Part shown: in pieces, positions 32,758 through 46,589 of the stretch
How the letters are laid out: the number at the start of each line of letters is the position of its first letter
How positions within the stretch are numbered: the stretch's first letter is position 1
Assembly: GCA_964023205.1 (NCBI GenBank)
Contig: OZ026844.1
Location: 15,052,790 to 15,116,789, forward strand
DNA length: 64,000 nt
DNA from: Lutraria lutraria
Lineage: Eukaryota > Mollusca > Bivalvia > Venerida > Mactridae
Reading direction: 5' to 3'
Position numbers and translations under genes: made by a program
The notes under the pieces: generated by a model
What the model saw: only the letters and a program-made list of their open reading frames with translations
Database searches by the model: none
What the model was told of the DNA's origin: nothing

Positions 32758-34342
32758 AAATGATCTAGATATAAGTCTTACAGAACCTTTACTCTGAAGT
32801 TTCACACTGATTGAGTTAAAATTGCTGAAAGTGTAAAATCCAACCGTGGACTTTCTTTTGAAAACTCTGATTCATAATTTAATAATTGGTACATATAGAT
32901 GAATTAATTCAATTATACTATAGCTATAGCTGATAACATTTTACGACCAGTCTGTGCTTGTCTGGCGTATACAGCAAATTAAATTTTGTGAGGGAAAAAA
33001 AACACAAAGACATGTTTTATCAGCATAAGGGTCGCTATATCGGTCTACTGGCTGACAAAAGACTTACTGTATGCATCATGATATGAGGTAATCATTATAC
33101 CCCCTGCTAACATATAATATCTTCAACAAACATGCAAGATTTTGTCATGAAACACTTTCTTTGCCGTTTGAAAAAGTCTTGTAAATGAGGACGAAAGATA
33201 GTAGTGCAAATATTGATCTTATCCCGTTTAAAGCTTCGTTTATTCGTCAAACAAAAAATGTTTAAAACGAGGATATTTATAATTCACTCCGCCTTTTTTC
33301 AAGTGTTCATTACTCATTTAAATGAGTTCCTATCAGTTCTCAATGATTTCTTTACATCAGCATTTTGTTAGATTGTATAAAATGAACTACTAATATAGAA
33401 CATGAAATAGTGGGTAGTTCGGTACAAACATGTTTAGAATGAAATACGATGTGGTGTATTATTTTCACAAGTTATATTTATTAGATTTTCATTGAAATTA
33501 CCTCAGGTTTTGCCCTCTTTAGCTTTGCATGAAATATACAGTCATACCTGTGAACAAAGGCTACCACTGGGAAATGCACAATGTGGCCTTTATTGACAGG
33601 TGACCTTAATTAGGGGGTCATTTTGTTCTAAATAATCAATAATGGTATTTTGAAGAATGGCCCTTATTCACAGGTTGGCCTTTGTTAGGAGGTGGCCACT
33701 AACACAAGTTTGACTGTATATAATTTTTTTCTCAAATGCTCCATTCTTGACATGGTTTTTTATACTCTTACCTTTATTAATTAGACCTCGCGACTTTCCA
33801 TTTTAAGTGAAATAACCAATCAAGAATGATTTAGTTCTGCTCAGTAGAAGTTTAATATCTTTTAGATTAATTTTAGATATCTGTGTGAATAGTTCATTAT
33901 GGAACCACTCAAAAGGATCTGAATGATGAAATTGATTGGTAACTAAAGAAAGACTCGCAGTTAATGGATTAATACGTACATTGTGAAAGTTGCCATTAAA
34001 TTCAATAAATTCCTCTTCTTCAAATACAAGAATTTTTATCATGGAGATTTTCATGTAATTACAAGCTTTTATTGAGTAGCTAATACTGGGCTGTTTTGTA
34101 CGTTGTAAAGTTTTTACTGAAGTAAGTGGATACAAGTGTCATCTTATATTGTGATATACAGAGAGGAAATCATCAAATATTCATGTTTGTTGTTGTAATT
34201 TATGTTGATTTACAGCGTGCTAATTGTAAGTCATGTTGTCAGAGAATCTGAAGAGTAAGGGGAACATGTTTTCAAGTTTACCATGTAATATTCCCAGTTT
34301 GTATGATATTTGTAGTATGGTCCTCAGATGGATTACATATAT
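32758..34342 (+). other. intronic stretch with one MITE
   Basis: TA/CAGTCAAACC MITE at 33539-33716 (CAGTCATACCTGTG to GTTTGACTG, TA on both sides). A 110-codon minus-strand frame at 33803-34135 is the longest non-repeat frame in the intron. It resembles no family I know. Confidence 0.55.
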
Positions 34343-34418
34343 CGAGGGTTCAACGCAACAGTGTCGTAACTCATATTGAAATAAGAACAAGTTATGACAG
34401 TGTTGCACTGAGCCCTCG
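34343..34418 (+). mobile_element. 76-bp hairpin element, copy C
   Basis: Near-consensus arms, ATAT on both sides. Confidence 0.85.
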
Positions 34419-37400
34419 ATATATAGTATAGTATGATTCTGACTTAAAAAACTGTTTATATATTATCAAGTACATTGTACTCACGATGTGCATCTACTGT
34501 TCTGTATATCAATTATCATAAGACTGTGAAGTCAGTTTTCGAATTCTAAGCTCTGACCGAGTCCACCATAATGGGTGTCAGACTGTCGGTACTGTAAACT
34601 GGAAATAGTCTGAGTGGACAGTCTAGTTATTTTTAGCAATAATTATATCATATTTCAGAGAAAAAATAAAACATTTTTATCTCTCTCAAATAGTGTTTTT
34701 TTTTCTTTATTTCGGTGAAAATATCTGTTGAATTTTTTTAAAACTTTGGTCAACTAAATGTTAATTTATAGTCAAGTAAGTAACAATTAATAAATTTATT
34801 CTTAAAAAATATTTCACGAAGACTCAGGGGCAGTGTACTCTGTGACCTAATTTTAAAATTTTGCTTTCAAAACCATGATAATTACTAGCAATAGTGTGTG
34901 TTCCATTTTATTGAAGAGTTTTTTTATGCCATTTGAATTATCATAATGTCACTATAATATGATAATAAATTTACAGGTGTCATAAATCTTAGTGGGGTCT
35001 GAATAATCGTCTACATTGTTATTGTAATCGTTATTGAAATCACTATCGTTTGCATTAAACATTAGTGTCCTTCTTGTTTGGTGGTATTTAGAAAATAAAA
35101 TTCTATTTGATTACGTTAATATACGATACTTGTTTGTATGCTTGAAAGCGCGAATGAAATTAGTCTTAAATGTCAATATCAAGGTATAGTTCACATTTAA
35201 TTCAATTTATTTGTTACTAAGTTACCTCGGGATGAAATAAAATACAATTATTATGTTGTAGTTATTTACTTCAGTAACCCTAGAGTTATGTTTGAATTAG
35301 ACTTTTTCTTGAATTTGCTTTAACTTACAAAATGTATTAAAGTTATGCCTTATAGTCTATGATGAAACTCGTTTAGTGAAGATTTTATTGCTTTTAATAA
35401 AATAAGGCTTAGATTGGATTCTACCTTGATGCTTTTTGTTATATGTAAATCTTTTGGGTAATAGAATTTAAAGTCTGAACTACCATGTTTATTCTGTTAC
35501 ATCCTTCCCTAAGCTCGACTTGACTTTCGTTGTAACACAGATGGATGGCGTTATTATTACTTCCGGCACGTGTTGATATCATATCTGATGAGATATCACA
35601 ATGACATCAGATAATATTGTTGTGTTTTGATTCTAGAATTAATACTAAAATCTAAAGGTCACCTGAGGCCAATTTAAACAAATTTATTCCTTTTAATTTA
35701 GCTTGAATTAATGCATTTCTGGGAGTCAGCCATTTTGATCGATTAATTCTTGATGTTCATGCTCTGTTTTCTTTTTTCATGAAATATTAGGAGAATTTCA
35801 GAACAAAACATTCAATGTGTTACGTTTTGTAAATAGAAATGTCACATAAATCTTTTAAGACAATTAATTCTAAATTAATCCACAAATATGTTTTATTGTT
35901 TACATGAAAAACTTATGTTTCTCCCAATTAATCAATGCAAGAAGGATATGAATTAATTGTTTCTTTCACCTAAATTGTACAGTAGCATATGGGTTGTCTG
36001 TAACAGAAATGCTTTGATTCTTATAATAATCTGATTCTAATTTTCTCCTTGCAAAATGATACTTAATTAAGTACTTTTTTACTGAATTTGAACAAAATAC
36101 CAGCAGCAAGGGTTTATCATAATAACTTTGGCGACTTTCCAGTTTTAACGCTGGAGGAAGACCCAAGGCTTATACACCTGGGTAGAACAGCCAACCTTCC
36201 ATAAGTTAGCTAGACTGAGCATCGATCCTCTCATGTAAATTATTGCCCTTGACAAGATTCAAACTCATGGTGGTGAGGGACTATAGTGATTACTTAGTGC
36301 ATAGACCAGAACCACTTAACCAAATAAATACCAGTATATTAAAAAAACTTTTTCAAAAATATAATTAAGTTTTTAAATAATTTATTTTGACGTTATTTAT
36401 TCCAGATATGAAGTTTACTATATACTGTGAATAATAGTTTACTGACATTCATTCATAATTTTGCAGCTCAAAAACTTGATATATTTCATGAACAAAAATC
36501 ACAATAACAAACATCATACAAAAACTTACTGCGAAGTATAAAACCATAAATGTCAAATGAAATTATCTCAATTCAGTTAGAAATATCTTATTTGAAATGG
36601 AGATCTCAATTGTACCAGCAATATCTATAGTTTTCTTCTCTTATATTGTTAGTATTCTAAGATATATGTCAGATACTCATGGTTTAATGCTTATAGACTT
36701 GTCATTATAACCATATGACATTGTTAATTCTGTGATCCTCCATGAATTTCTTTCAGCTTACATTTATACGACGCAGCTCGCTTAAAACACGAGGGAAATT
36801 CTTCTCCTTAATTTCAATTTTACTTATTTTAATAGCGTTATCGTTTTCGGTTGTAATGTATAGTTTGATATATTATAGACATTTAGGTCATCCTTAAAAA
36901 ATATTTCATTTAGGGTAACGCTACCTACTCAGGGCAAGGACATTGATAATTCTGCGCACTGTGTGATTTATGAAATGGTTACAATCAAAGTCTCATTTTT
37001 CTTTTCAATTAGTATTCAATGAAATACTATTGATGACTTTACTTAAATTATAGGAACATACTTATTAAATTCAAGTATGCCACCCTGCTAGGTTTGAATT
37101 TAAACTTTGTACAACTGCATTGTAATATCATAATAAAATCATAAAATCCACATGGCTTTATTTCGTATCATCACAGATTACTTGTCATCGAATGTTTTAC
37201 GTTTTACGTAAAATTTGTATAAGTACCATATAACTTATCAAAGTGAGAATGAATTATATGGTCATGCAATGTCTGTTGATTGTACAGTAACTGATCATTA
37301 GACAAGTACCTGTGACTTAAAACTTGACTCATTGTATTGTTAATTAATACTTCAGATTTTTGTATGAAAATTAACAGATAAGAATGGCATGTTTAATATC

Positions 37401-39599
37401 CTTGCAGAAATATGTTTCTCTCTGGAATTGTCCATCACTTATGGTCTTATAACAATTATTAATCTATGAAATCTTGTTGATTTCAATTAACACCTTAATA
37501 GAATTAATTAGACAGTATTTGATCTGTTGTTGATACTTTAAAGTAATTAAACACTTTTTCAATCTTAAGTTGTGAACTATTTTACTATGGTTGTTAATTG
37601 CTTTTGTCATTTATTTCCCTGCAGAGTTCTTGTTGTGTTACCTGATGTCAGCCCAATTCCTCTTCAAAAAGAATTCGCGAAATCATGAATTTTTTCTTGA
37701 ACTGTTCTTGCATATATTGTGCTTCAGGAATAGTTAATGAAATATGAACAGCTATTCCACAGCGAGGTCAATGTAGTCTGGAATTACCATCTTGCGATCA
37801 GAACGGTACATGTATCTGTTGTTAAAACAAGGCATTAAACAATTAATTAAGGGGAAGTAATTCAGACAATACTGTGATTTTATCGAAATAAACATGCGAT
37901 ACCACCATTGAGCCCATGGCAATAAATATCATGATTTTATTAGAGATTCAAAAGTGAGGCTTACTATAAGCTTTATATATGCATCTACAGTCGCATATGG
38001 GTTGCCTCCCTCCCATTTTTCTAGAAATAAACATTATCGTATTATTATTTTGATCTCATATGTGCATTAGTGCCCTTACTGAACAAAACTTGGAGAGATG
38101 GGTAATCAACCTGATTATTAGAACTATGTATGAATGTTCTGGAATAATATAGCTCTGTCAGCTAGTTTCAAAGTCGCACCTAAGGTGTTTTGAAGATGGA
38201 TCTGTATTTACTCTTATGCCCTTTTATGGAACGCATTGGTGGAAGACATTGAATAATGTATTTCTGATTCGAAGTGTCCGAGATAAAGAATTCTGTTTAT
38301 TATAGGACTTGATCAAGGTTTATTTACAACAACCATCTAATGGCCAAAAGCAATTTCGTCCCGAATTAAGATAAAATTTCCTTAAAACATTGTGAAATCT
38401 AATAAAAGTCTGTTGGTCCTGAAATACCACAAATGGAAACATTTTTCATTCACACATTAACAGACAACATTGAAACAGCTTGAAGTCTAAACGTGTAATA
38501 TCACATTTTAAAATGTTCTTTTTATTTTGCACTTTGACATTAAGTTTGTATTGATTTGAACCAAACAAAAATGTCCCCAAAATAGGGATACAATTCTGAT
38601 TTATGCATTCCTAGGTTACAATACAGAGAGAATGTCTGTAGTTGCTTCAGTTTTATTCCCATAATGCATCTCACCAGTACTTGTACGATGAGTTTGGTCT
38701 AATCTCGGCTCATTTTACGATCATGTGTTTCATTACATCCAGTATCTCTAAGTGCACTGTACTATGTTCACTGGAACAGATTTCATTTAGAGTCATGATG
38801 AAGCAAGTAATTGAGGCGTAAAAAAAATGATTGTTTATGGTTACCCGCCTAATCCTAATTCCCTCCCCCCCCCCTGAATCCTAAGACTTTATTAGGTTCA
38901 AGGAAAGGTACATCAAATTTCTCACTTGTTTACCTTTCCACGTGCTTTCAAGAGCCCCCTCCCCCCGACCTCCCAATTTTTTTTAATGAACAATAATTAT
39001 TGTGTCAATTTTCTTGGCTTGATTCTTTGAGATGTATATTTCTTGGTGTTAGTTGTTGCTTGTTCGTGTGTGTATTTTTACTGTAGTATTGAATGTAATA
39101 TCTTAATTAAAACTAATGGCAACTAGAAGTCTGTGTACGCACTTTTGTGATTGATATCCTCCCGTAGTCAACCAAACGGAGGTTTGCATTTCTGGCAACA
39201 AACACAAGTGTTTGTGACCAGTGCAGCATACGTATTGGTGACTTATTTATTATTGACTAATCTTCATCCAATGCATTGTAGTAGCTGCTATTTTAATTAA
39301 GCTATTAATCAATCAGAGATAGAAGTATTTGAAATGGCAGAGATTCCACATATATGGTAAGATAAGTGCACCATCTTTAAGCTACAGCTGATTCTAATGC
39401 ACACAGTGTTATAAACTTAATGATTGACCAACATTTGACATTGCTGATATTTCTCAATGATACACTGTACTTCCCTAAGGGAATTAATTCTTACCGGATA
39501 TCAGGATGTATTACTGAAGATGTGAGCTACAACACTGGATGACATAATATAAGCATGGCACAATTTGCTGTGGGAATAACTATTAGCCAACATACTCAC
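34419..39599 (+). other. intronic stretch, mostly featureless
   Basis: A SINE-like fragment at about 36150-36320, a 22-bp-core element fragment at about 37660-37745 (minus orientation), and a repeat at 38820-39000 with C-rich tracts (related to the inverse of 23020-23190). No gene recognised. Confidence 0.5.
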
Positions 39600-40025
39600 C
39601 TCTGCCAAAACTTCAAGAATAGTTCAAGAAATTTCCAGAACAATTCTTAATTGTACTTTTTCTCAAGAGCCGATTGTGAAGTGCTCAAGAAATGTTCAAG
39701 TACAATTCTTGAACATTAAACGGCACGAAAATTCACAAATGCGCAATTCAAGAATGGGACATTTTAAGAATTGTTCTTGAATATGACTACAAAAAACAGT
39801 TCTTGAAAATCCCACCAAAAGTTCAAGAAAAGATCATGATATGTTCAATAAAAGTTTCGTCTTGTAAAATTCTTGACCATTAAATGAAAGATCTCTCCAA
39901 ATGAGGCAGTATTCAAGAACATGACTTTTTAAGAACTGTTCTTGAACTTGACCATTCAAAACTGTTCTTGATTCAAGAACTTGTTGTAATATCTATTCTA
40001 GAACAGTTTAAGCACAGTTCAATCA
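39600..40025. repeat. cluster of degenerate TTCAAGAA palindromes
   Basis: TTCAAGAA, TTCTTGAA and near variants occur over a dozen times in 425 bp without strict period. The vocabulary matches the 22-bp-core element, so it is probably an old, rearranged copy. Confidence 0.6.
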
Positions 40026-40149
40026 AGATGAGGAAACTGGATACTAGTAATTGGTAGGGGTGACGATTGGGTCCAGTTTTGGCTATTGCAATACTATTGA
40101 TATTGCTGAAAGTAGTATTGCGATACTATTGCTATTGCTGGTAACTATT

Positions 40150-40225
40150 CGAGGGTTCAACGCAACAGTGTCGTAACTCATATTGAAATAAGAACAAGTT
40201 ACGACAGTGTTGCGCTGAGCCCTCG
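40150..40225 (+). mobile_element. 76-bp hairpin element, copy D
   Basis: Best match to consensus. Flanked by TATT on both sides, a clear 4-bp target duplication. Confidence 0.88.
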
Positions 40226-42431
40226 TATTGTGATACTATTGCAATAGTTAGTGCCAAGATTTGACAACCACAGAGATTAACTTGTAAATGCTAATTTGCA
40301 CAGTGTAAGATATAACTTTGCTGTAAATATATGCTAAAATGTTTGTGGAAATGATTTAAAATGAATTGGAAAGAAATAGATTAATAAAATTCAGTTCAAA
40401 TACTGAATTTAGTGCTTTTGTTTGATGCCTGTGCTTATTTACAATTATTTTTGTAACGAGATGCAACGGGAGTTGTTTTAGATTAATAATAAACTTTAAA
40501 AGAAGGAAACTATCGTAACTGTCGATAGTTGAGCTAACAATTGGCGATATTTATTGGATCGAGACTTTTACTATCGATCCATATTATCGGGACACTCGGG
40601 ATCGCAATGCATCGATATTTCGATGCATCGGCCCACCCCTAGTAATGGATCTCCATACTGTCATGTTTCTCTATATGGGTTTCCTGCTGCATATAGAAAG
40701 ATTTGCTTTTTATAATGTTCACAAAATTATAGTGTTTTACATTTGTAGCTCTATAAATCATTTTTCCAGAGTCCATTATCGTGCAGTAAATGATGGGGCA
40801 TTATTGAAGTGTTTTTGTCACATTGTGAAGTCAGTTGTTATGTATTATGTTAAAATGTCACTCTGTTCTTGTCACTTTGTACAGTTGCGTGTACAATGTA
40901 AGTCCTTGTATCATGTTGATTTTTTGCTCAATTTTGAACCATACTTAAAACCCTTAAGCTGAGTCAGTATTATAGTTAATTTGGATTAATAAATATGTCT
41001 TTGTTGCAATGAATTTAAAGCATTATATTCAGCACTTTTGCTGTGTGTGTGGGGAGGGGATGTTTGTGTCATAATGGTGTGCAAGCGTCATGCAGGTGGT
41101 TTAGTGTTGGATTTGCCCGAATCATAGACATTCATTCGCTTCAGTTCTGTAACTGGTCTCCCAAAAATAAATATATTGTGGAAATTAGTTTTGTCTATTT
41201 ATATTTCGAATTCAAAATACATTGTGTATATAATGCAGTATAATATTTCATTTATAGTCCGAGAACTGCTGCCTATTTGTATGCCTCATTCAGTTTGAAT
41301 TGAACTGTCCTCTTTACTTTATTTGTATATGCATGGTTGCAACCAAAAATGGTCAAATTGATATCGATGCCATATTTTCTGGTTGAATATTCTAAAGCGG
41401 CTACATTCTGATTGGATAATCATGGGGTAATTTTTAAAAATCGTTGAGAAAATCTGGGGGGATGTGGGAAGGGTGTATTATTAAGCTTTTAAATCATCTG
41501 CTCAATTGCTTGTTAAAAAAATGTTTTTGCATCAGCATTCATGGAACTGCTGATAGTCATATCAGTCCATCTACATGTATATCTTTCTGTTTGTGACTGT
41601 GACAGTAAGAAATTCCTGCATGCCCTCTGGTCTGATTGACCAGACTACACCCTTTTAGACTGTGCTATTATGTTGCTTCAAAATATGCAACTCCTTGTCT
41701 GGTAGAGGTATCATCATTAGTTTAGCGCTATAGTTGGTTATGAAATGAAACTTGTTATGAATGTCTGTATAACTCTTTGTGTTGACGTTTGTATAAATCT
41801 TCACTGAAATTTATATGGAAAATATCGCTTATACGTAATTTCTACACTATTGTATTGTCATATTTGATTATAGCTGAAAGACGTCTGAAGATGGACTGAG
41901 TTTTGTCGAATATCTTATACCTCTTAGATTACCCATGGGCTTTGTCAGAATTCTAGCTGACAGAAAATTTATTTCAATGCAAATTTCAATATGCATCTTC
42001 ATTTTAATAGAAAGTTCAATTTAATTTTGACAAAATAGATAGGAGAATGTTGTTTTTAATAAGCCATTTAATAATGTTCATGTCTTGTCATTTAAAACAT
42101 CTACACTTACTATGGAGATTAATGGACCAGCACAAATGTTCTATGTGCCGTTTGTCACAACAAACTTGCTAGCTCAGATGTGGACTTGTAATAGAATGGA
42201 AGTTCATTTCCTGGGAGTCTGCTTGTTTTGAATGAAAATTCCTGTGTGATTATTTTAATCATGCAAGAAAAGATTCCATGAATATCAGCTTTTCTGTCTG
42301 CTTGATGTTATATTGCTTACAGAGCCTGAAAACTGTCTCTGAGTACGGAAATTATGTATTTATATTCTTTGCAGCATACACTATCTAATTTGATGGGTCT
42401 GTCTTCTCGTCGACTGGTTTGTCTAGTCGCA
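40226..42431 (+). other. intronic stretch, no gene
   Basis: No element recognised. The open frame at 40645-40962 is Cys/His/aromatic-rich AT-driven sequence without family resemblance. Confidence 0.5.
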
Positions 42432-42661
42432 GACCCGCCTCCATGGTCGAGTGGTAGCACTGTAACCTCTCACTGATAGAGGGTCGTGGGTTCGAGCCAT
42501 TAGCTACCAACCATGTCTCTTTATGTGAGAAAGTAGGTAGTCGCTTACAGAGGATAGAAGTCTGGTACTGGTTCTTCCCAGGAACGATGGTTAGGTGAAC
42601 TGTCCACCTCATGATGACACTTGACTGTTGAAAAAGGGCGTATAACGCCAAACAAACAAAA
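42432..42661 (+). mobile_element. tRNA-derived SINE (family 1), best-preserved copy
   Basis: A box TGGTCGAGTGG at 42444-42454, B box GGTTCGAGCC at 42489-42498, then body with TATGTGAGAAAGTAGGTAG and CCCAGGAACGATGGTTAGG. It ends GGGCGTATAACGCC then CAAACAAACAAAA. Confidence 0.85.
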
Positions 42662-44991
42662 CTTGTAAACTTGTTGTCACTATGTGGACCTTAAAAAAAT
42701 GTATGATGATGGCCCTTTCATAAACTCAAAGTAACATGCAGAAACTAACACGATTTTTGTACTTACTTAACTCTGTTGAATAGTTTAATATTCATACTTC
42801 ATATGAACTGTTCATGAAGTTCAGAAGAAAAGTTCAAGAAAAAATAATGAGTTCATAACTTCCTTTTGAAGGGGTTAATTTGGAATTAGTTAATTTTCTG
42901 CCAAATCCTCATGTATTAATTTTGTTTATTTTTTTACTCTAAATTTGTTGTATGTATGAAATTTGTTACATTTTGAAAGACTCGCTAGAACGAAAATGGG
43001 TACTGTACTTCCTCTATAAATCATACGATCCTGTCTGGATGGTTGGTATGCAAAGCTTAAGAAATCTTGTTTTATTGCATTGAACCAAAATCTAACCCTT
43101 TATATTTCTCAATTTTTCTCATTTCACTTTTAACCTACTTTGTTTTTGATGGCACTTTATTGGTGTTTTCGATCAATTCCTTTACGTTTCTTATCAAATC
43201 ACCAATTTGTCCCCAAACTCAAGGATTCGGTAAGGTAAGACCTAAATTTTGAGACGACGACGCCTCTCCAAATGCTGCTTCAGGTACTATTTTATGCCTT
43301 TCTGACTTCTATAGCCCTCTCTTTGATTTATGACTGTCTGTATGCTAAAATTCGGTGTATATATGCTGTAGACTCAGCTCCAGATTTCCTTTCTTTGCCC
43401 CTATGAATTCATGACAATCGTCCATTGGTTTGCCTTCTAGAACATAACATTCTCTTATCACCATGGATTCAACATTTAACCTAAAGGAACCAACTATCTG
43501 ATGTCTAGACATTTCAATATAGTGATTGTTTAAAAAATGCCTTAATTGGTATCAATATTGTCAATTGAAATAACACTGTAATTAGATAATGGGACATGCT
43601 TATACTTTTAGCAGAGGTTTCTCCATATGATTTATATCATGACATTATCCTGTAATTTTGTTTGATTTATTTACACTGCTGTAACATGCTATTAATACTT
43701 CTGTCTGATAGATCGTTGATGCACTCGTAATCATGGGGACTGTATAAAATTTTAATACTCTGTGAGACACTGATACACTCACTTTGAACTGTTTTATAGG
43801 ATTTGTATATTTCTGTTTTTACACCTATTAATGAGAATATGATTGTTGGGTTTTAGAGGACTATTAGTTCTTGTTGACACCGTAATATTTACTATACTGG
43901 TTAGAGTGCATATTTAATGCTCTTCGTAAATAAGGAAGCTAAAACGAGCGATAGTGACTGTAGCTTTTTAATTATTACAAAGTACATCAAAATATGTACT
44001 CTTGTCTTAGTGCTCTGCATGTGTGCACTATATCGTTCTTCAAAAGTAAGAAGTTAGAAAGCTGGTTTTAACTTTTATATTCTATTAAAATTAAAGAAAG
44101 CCAAAAATTAAAAAATCATCACTGATTGGATAAGAAAGTTGGGCAAGCACTTGTCCTTGATGGTTTGCGGAAGAAAATTATATATAAACATACAATTATT
44201 GGAATGTAACACAGTAAATTGGTATTGTAAATTAAAGCTGCATATGGAGATGAATTATTATTACCCAGAGTGCATCATGTTAATACAGAAAGTCTCCTTA
44301 AGGGGGTATTTTGTTCCATGGTGAAATGTTTATTTGTCTGCTGCTGCTAAGTGAACGTTTAATTTTGAGAAATAGTAGATGGTTGTTTGATGGTCAATAT
44401 TGTCAACCTTTGGAGACCAAATCAATTACTGTACATTAATTATGTATTACGTGAATTTGCCCCAGACTTACCTAATGGCCCTTGGTTTCTAAAGTATGAG
44501 AGCTGGATATTACCGGTATACCATCATAAAATGTTGAAATGTGATCAAATACCAAAATTCCCACAACAGTAAACTTACAGTGAAAGTCTATTGGATTGTC
44601 TAAATTACCTTATATAAGGGCAAGTGTCTACATTCTTTGTCCGTATATTTTTTAAATTGGGACCAATTTGTAGGTAAAGAAATTCTGCAGCCACTTATAA
44701 AAAACACCATTTCAGACAGTGATGTCCATTATTGAGCTTCATTATCCTCTATTGTCATTTAGCTGATGTCTGCTACTTTGTCATAAAATTGAACACTTTT
44801 AACATTTCTGTATTATTTAACCCCATATCTGGCTGAGTTACACTTAAGTCTTGCTGTTATCCAAAGAAATAGTTGTGCTAAATAACCATGTTTGTGCTAA
44901 CAGCCTATCATGTATCCAAATTATACATCATATCCTGCAGTTTCAATTTTTTTTTTTAACTGTACAGTGTCAAGGTTATTATGGGTTCCCC
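42662..44991 (+). other. intronic stretch, one element fragment
   Basis: About 42780-42880 is a single-unit copy of the CCCCTGTCAAA/22-bp-core element ending CCTTTTGAAGGGG. Nothing else recognised. Confidence 0.5.
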
Positions 44992-45145
44992 TGTCAAATT
45001 ATAAGTTATTCATAGTTCATGAAGTATGCAAGAATAGTTCATGAAGTATGCAGGAATAGTTCATGAAGTATGCACGAATAGTTCATGAAGTATTCAGGAA
45101 TAGTTCAAGAAAAATTCTTGATTTCATGAATTCTCTTTGAAGGGA
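44992..45145 (+). mobile_element. CCCCTGTCAAA element, short form (about 4 core units)
   Basis: Left CCCCTGTCAAATTATAAG, four units of AGTATGCAAGAATAGTTCAT type, right TTCATGAATTC and TTTGAAGGG. An (AT)n microsatellite follows near 45234-45252. Confidence 0.85.
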
Positions 45146-46394
45146 ATTGAATGTGCTTATACTTCGTATGATCAACTAATCAAAATAATACAAAATATTC
45201 AATTGACCAATCAAAGAAAGCCAAGCTTCTGATAATATATATATATATATATAATATGCAAAATGAACTCTTTGAAACAATACTGGGAATCATAGCAAGT
45301 GTTAGATCTGTAAGGAACTACAAAAATCTATCAGATTTGTCCAAGTTTAATTTGTGGTGAAGATAACGCCAGTTTTTATTCCAAGTTTTGTGTTACTGAA
45401 ACATTGATCAGCCTGATAGCAGAACAGGATGTTCCGAAAATGTCTCAACTCTAAAATCTGGAGAAATCAAGATAAGCCACTGCTTGGAGATTACATTACT
45501 GTTGCATGACTTACAGATATAATAATTATTTGCTTTATACGGTCAACATAACACAGATTACTCTATAAGGTCATGAGGAAGATGTAAATCAGATCATTAT
45601 ACTGTCACATTTCCTGATATAGACAATTGGTCTAGATGTTCTTTTTGGTTGAAAATAAGGTGATTTCTGTATGGTGATTTATCAATCAGAAGCAAATAGT
45701 CATGTGTCACTTTTTGTCTGCACACCATTTCCTGTAATACCAGATTTTATGTACATGCGAGACATTTTAGTTGGGCTGTTCTGCTTGCGAGCTTTTGTTT
45801 AACATTAATTATTTAGAATATACATATTAGGGGGACTGTCTGTGCTGGTGACAGCTTTTTGATGAATCTGACAGAACAATACCAGGTTCAATGGAATGCT
45901 GATGGTTTCATGTAACTATGACAACCATATACGGGTGAACATTACAAGTTGAAGGCAGTGTCTTAAAATGTAAATTATTAATCAATAACGCAGAAGGATC
46001 TGACAGGTGTTACTGATTAGTTTTACTTCTGAAATGGTCTTGGTTTAACACACGGCCACTTTTGGTATTTCTTACCATTATTTGGTTACGTTTTAAGTTG
46101 TCTGCAAGAGAAAACAAAGAGACCAGTTTCACTGATGGGAAGATATCTAGAATCAATTGTCCCCAATGTGTAGATAAGTGTCTTAAATATATTAATTATA
46201 TAATACTGCACAGACAACTTTCTCAATACCCACTCGACCACTTAAAATGGCTACTCATTGCATCAGGTTCTTGATGGAAGACAAGAAGGATCCACAACTG
46301 ACCATTGTGTTTAACTCAGTCAAGCAATGGTTATGAAAATAAAATAAAAGCAAGATTTCCATTTATAATTAGTTTATTTTAAATTCTATGTTAT
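45146..46394 (+). other. intronic stretch, no gene
   Basis: Apart from the (AT)n tract, nothing recognised. Confidence 0.5.
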
Positions 46395-46589
46395 ACTGTG
46401 GAATCATTAATTTTCGTTGGGGATTTAATTTCGTGGGTCGGCTCATCCACGAAATTAACTCCCCATGAATTTGAATGCAGAGTCATAAGGCATTTCTTTT
46501 AAAAAATCCACGAATTAATGTCCCCACGAAAAAGCCATTTTAGTAAAAACCATGAAAATTGAGCCCAACGAAAATAAATGAAAGTACAG
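46395..46589 (+). mobile_element. CTGTGGAATCATT MITE, copy 1
   Basis: Left CTGTGGAATCATTAATTTTC and right AAATAAATGAAAGTACAG are inverted, with CGTTGG/CCAACG just inside. Preceded by TA. Interior AATTTCGTGG and CCACGAA motifs. Confidence 0.88.

Noticed and set aside
31839..32763. ORFs of 265-306 residues on both strands
   Set aside because: They translate the 30-bp tandem array. Both strands are open simply because the period is a multiple of three.
33803..34135. 110-codon minus-strand ORF, the longest non-repeat frame in the big intron
   Set aside because: No family resemblance, no clear promoter or splice context, composition like the surrounding AT-rich DNA. Kept only as a note.
40645..40962. 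105-residue plus-strand ORF
   Set aside because: Cys/His/Phe-rich AT-driven frame with no recognisable domain or splice context.
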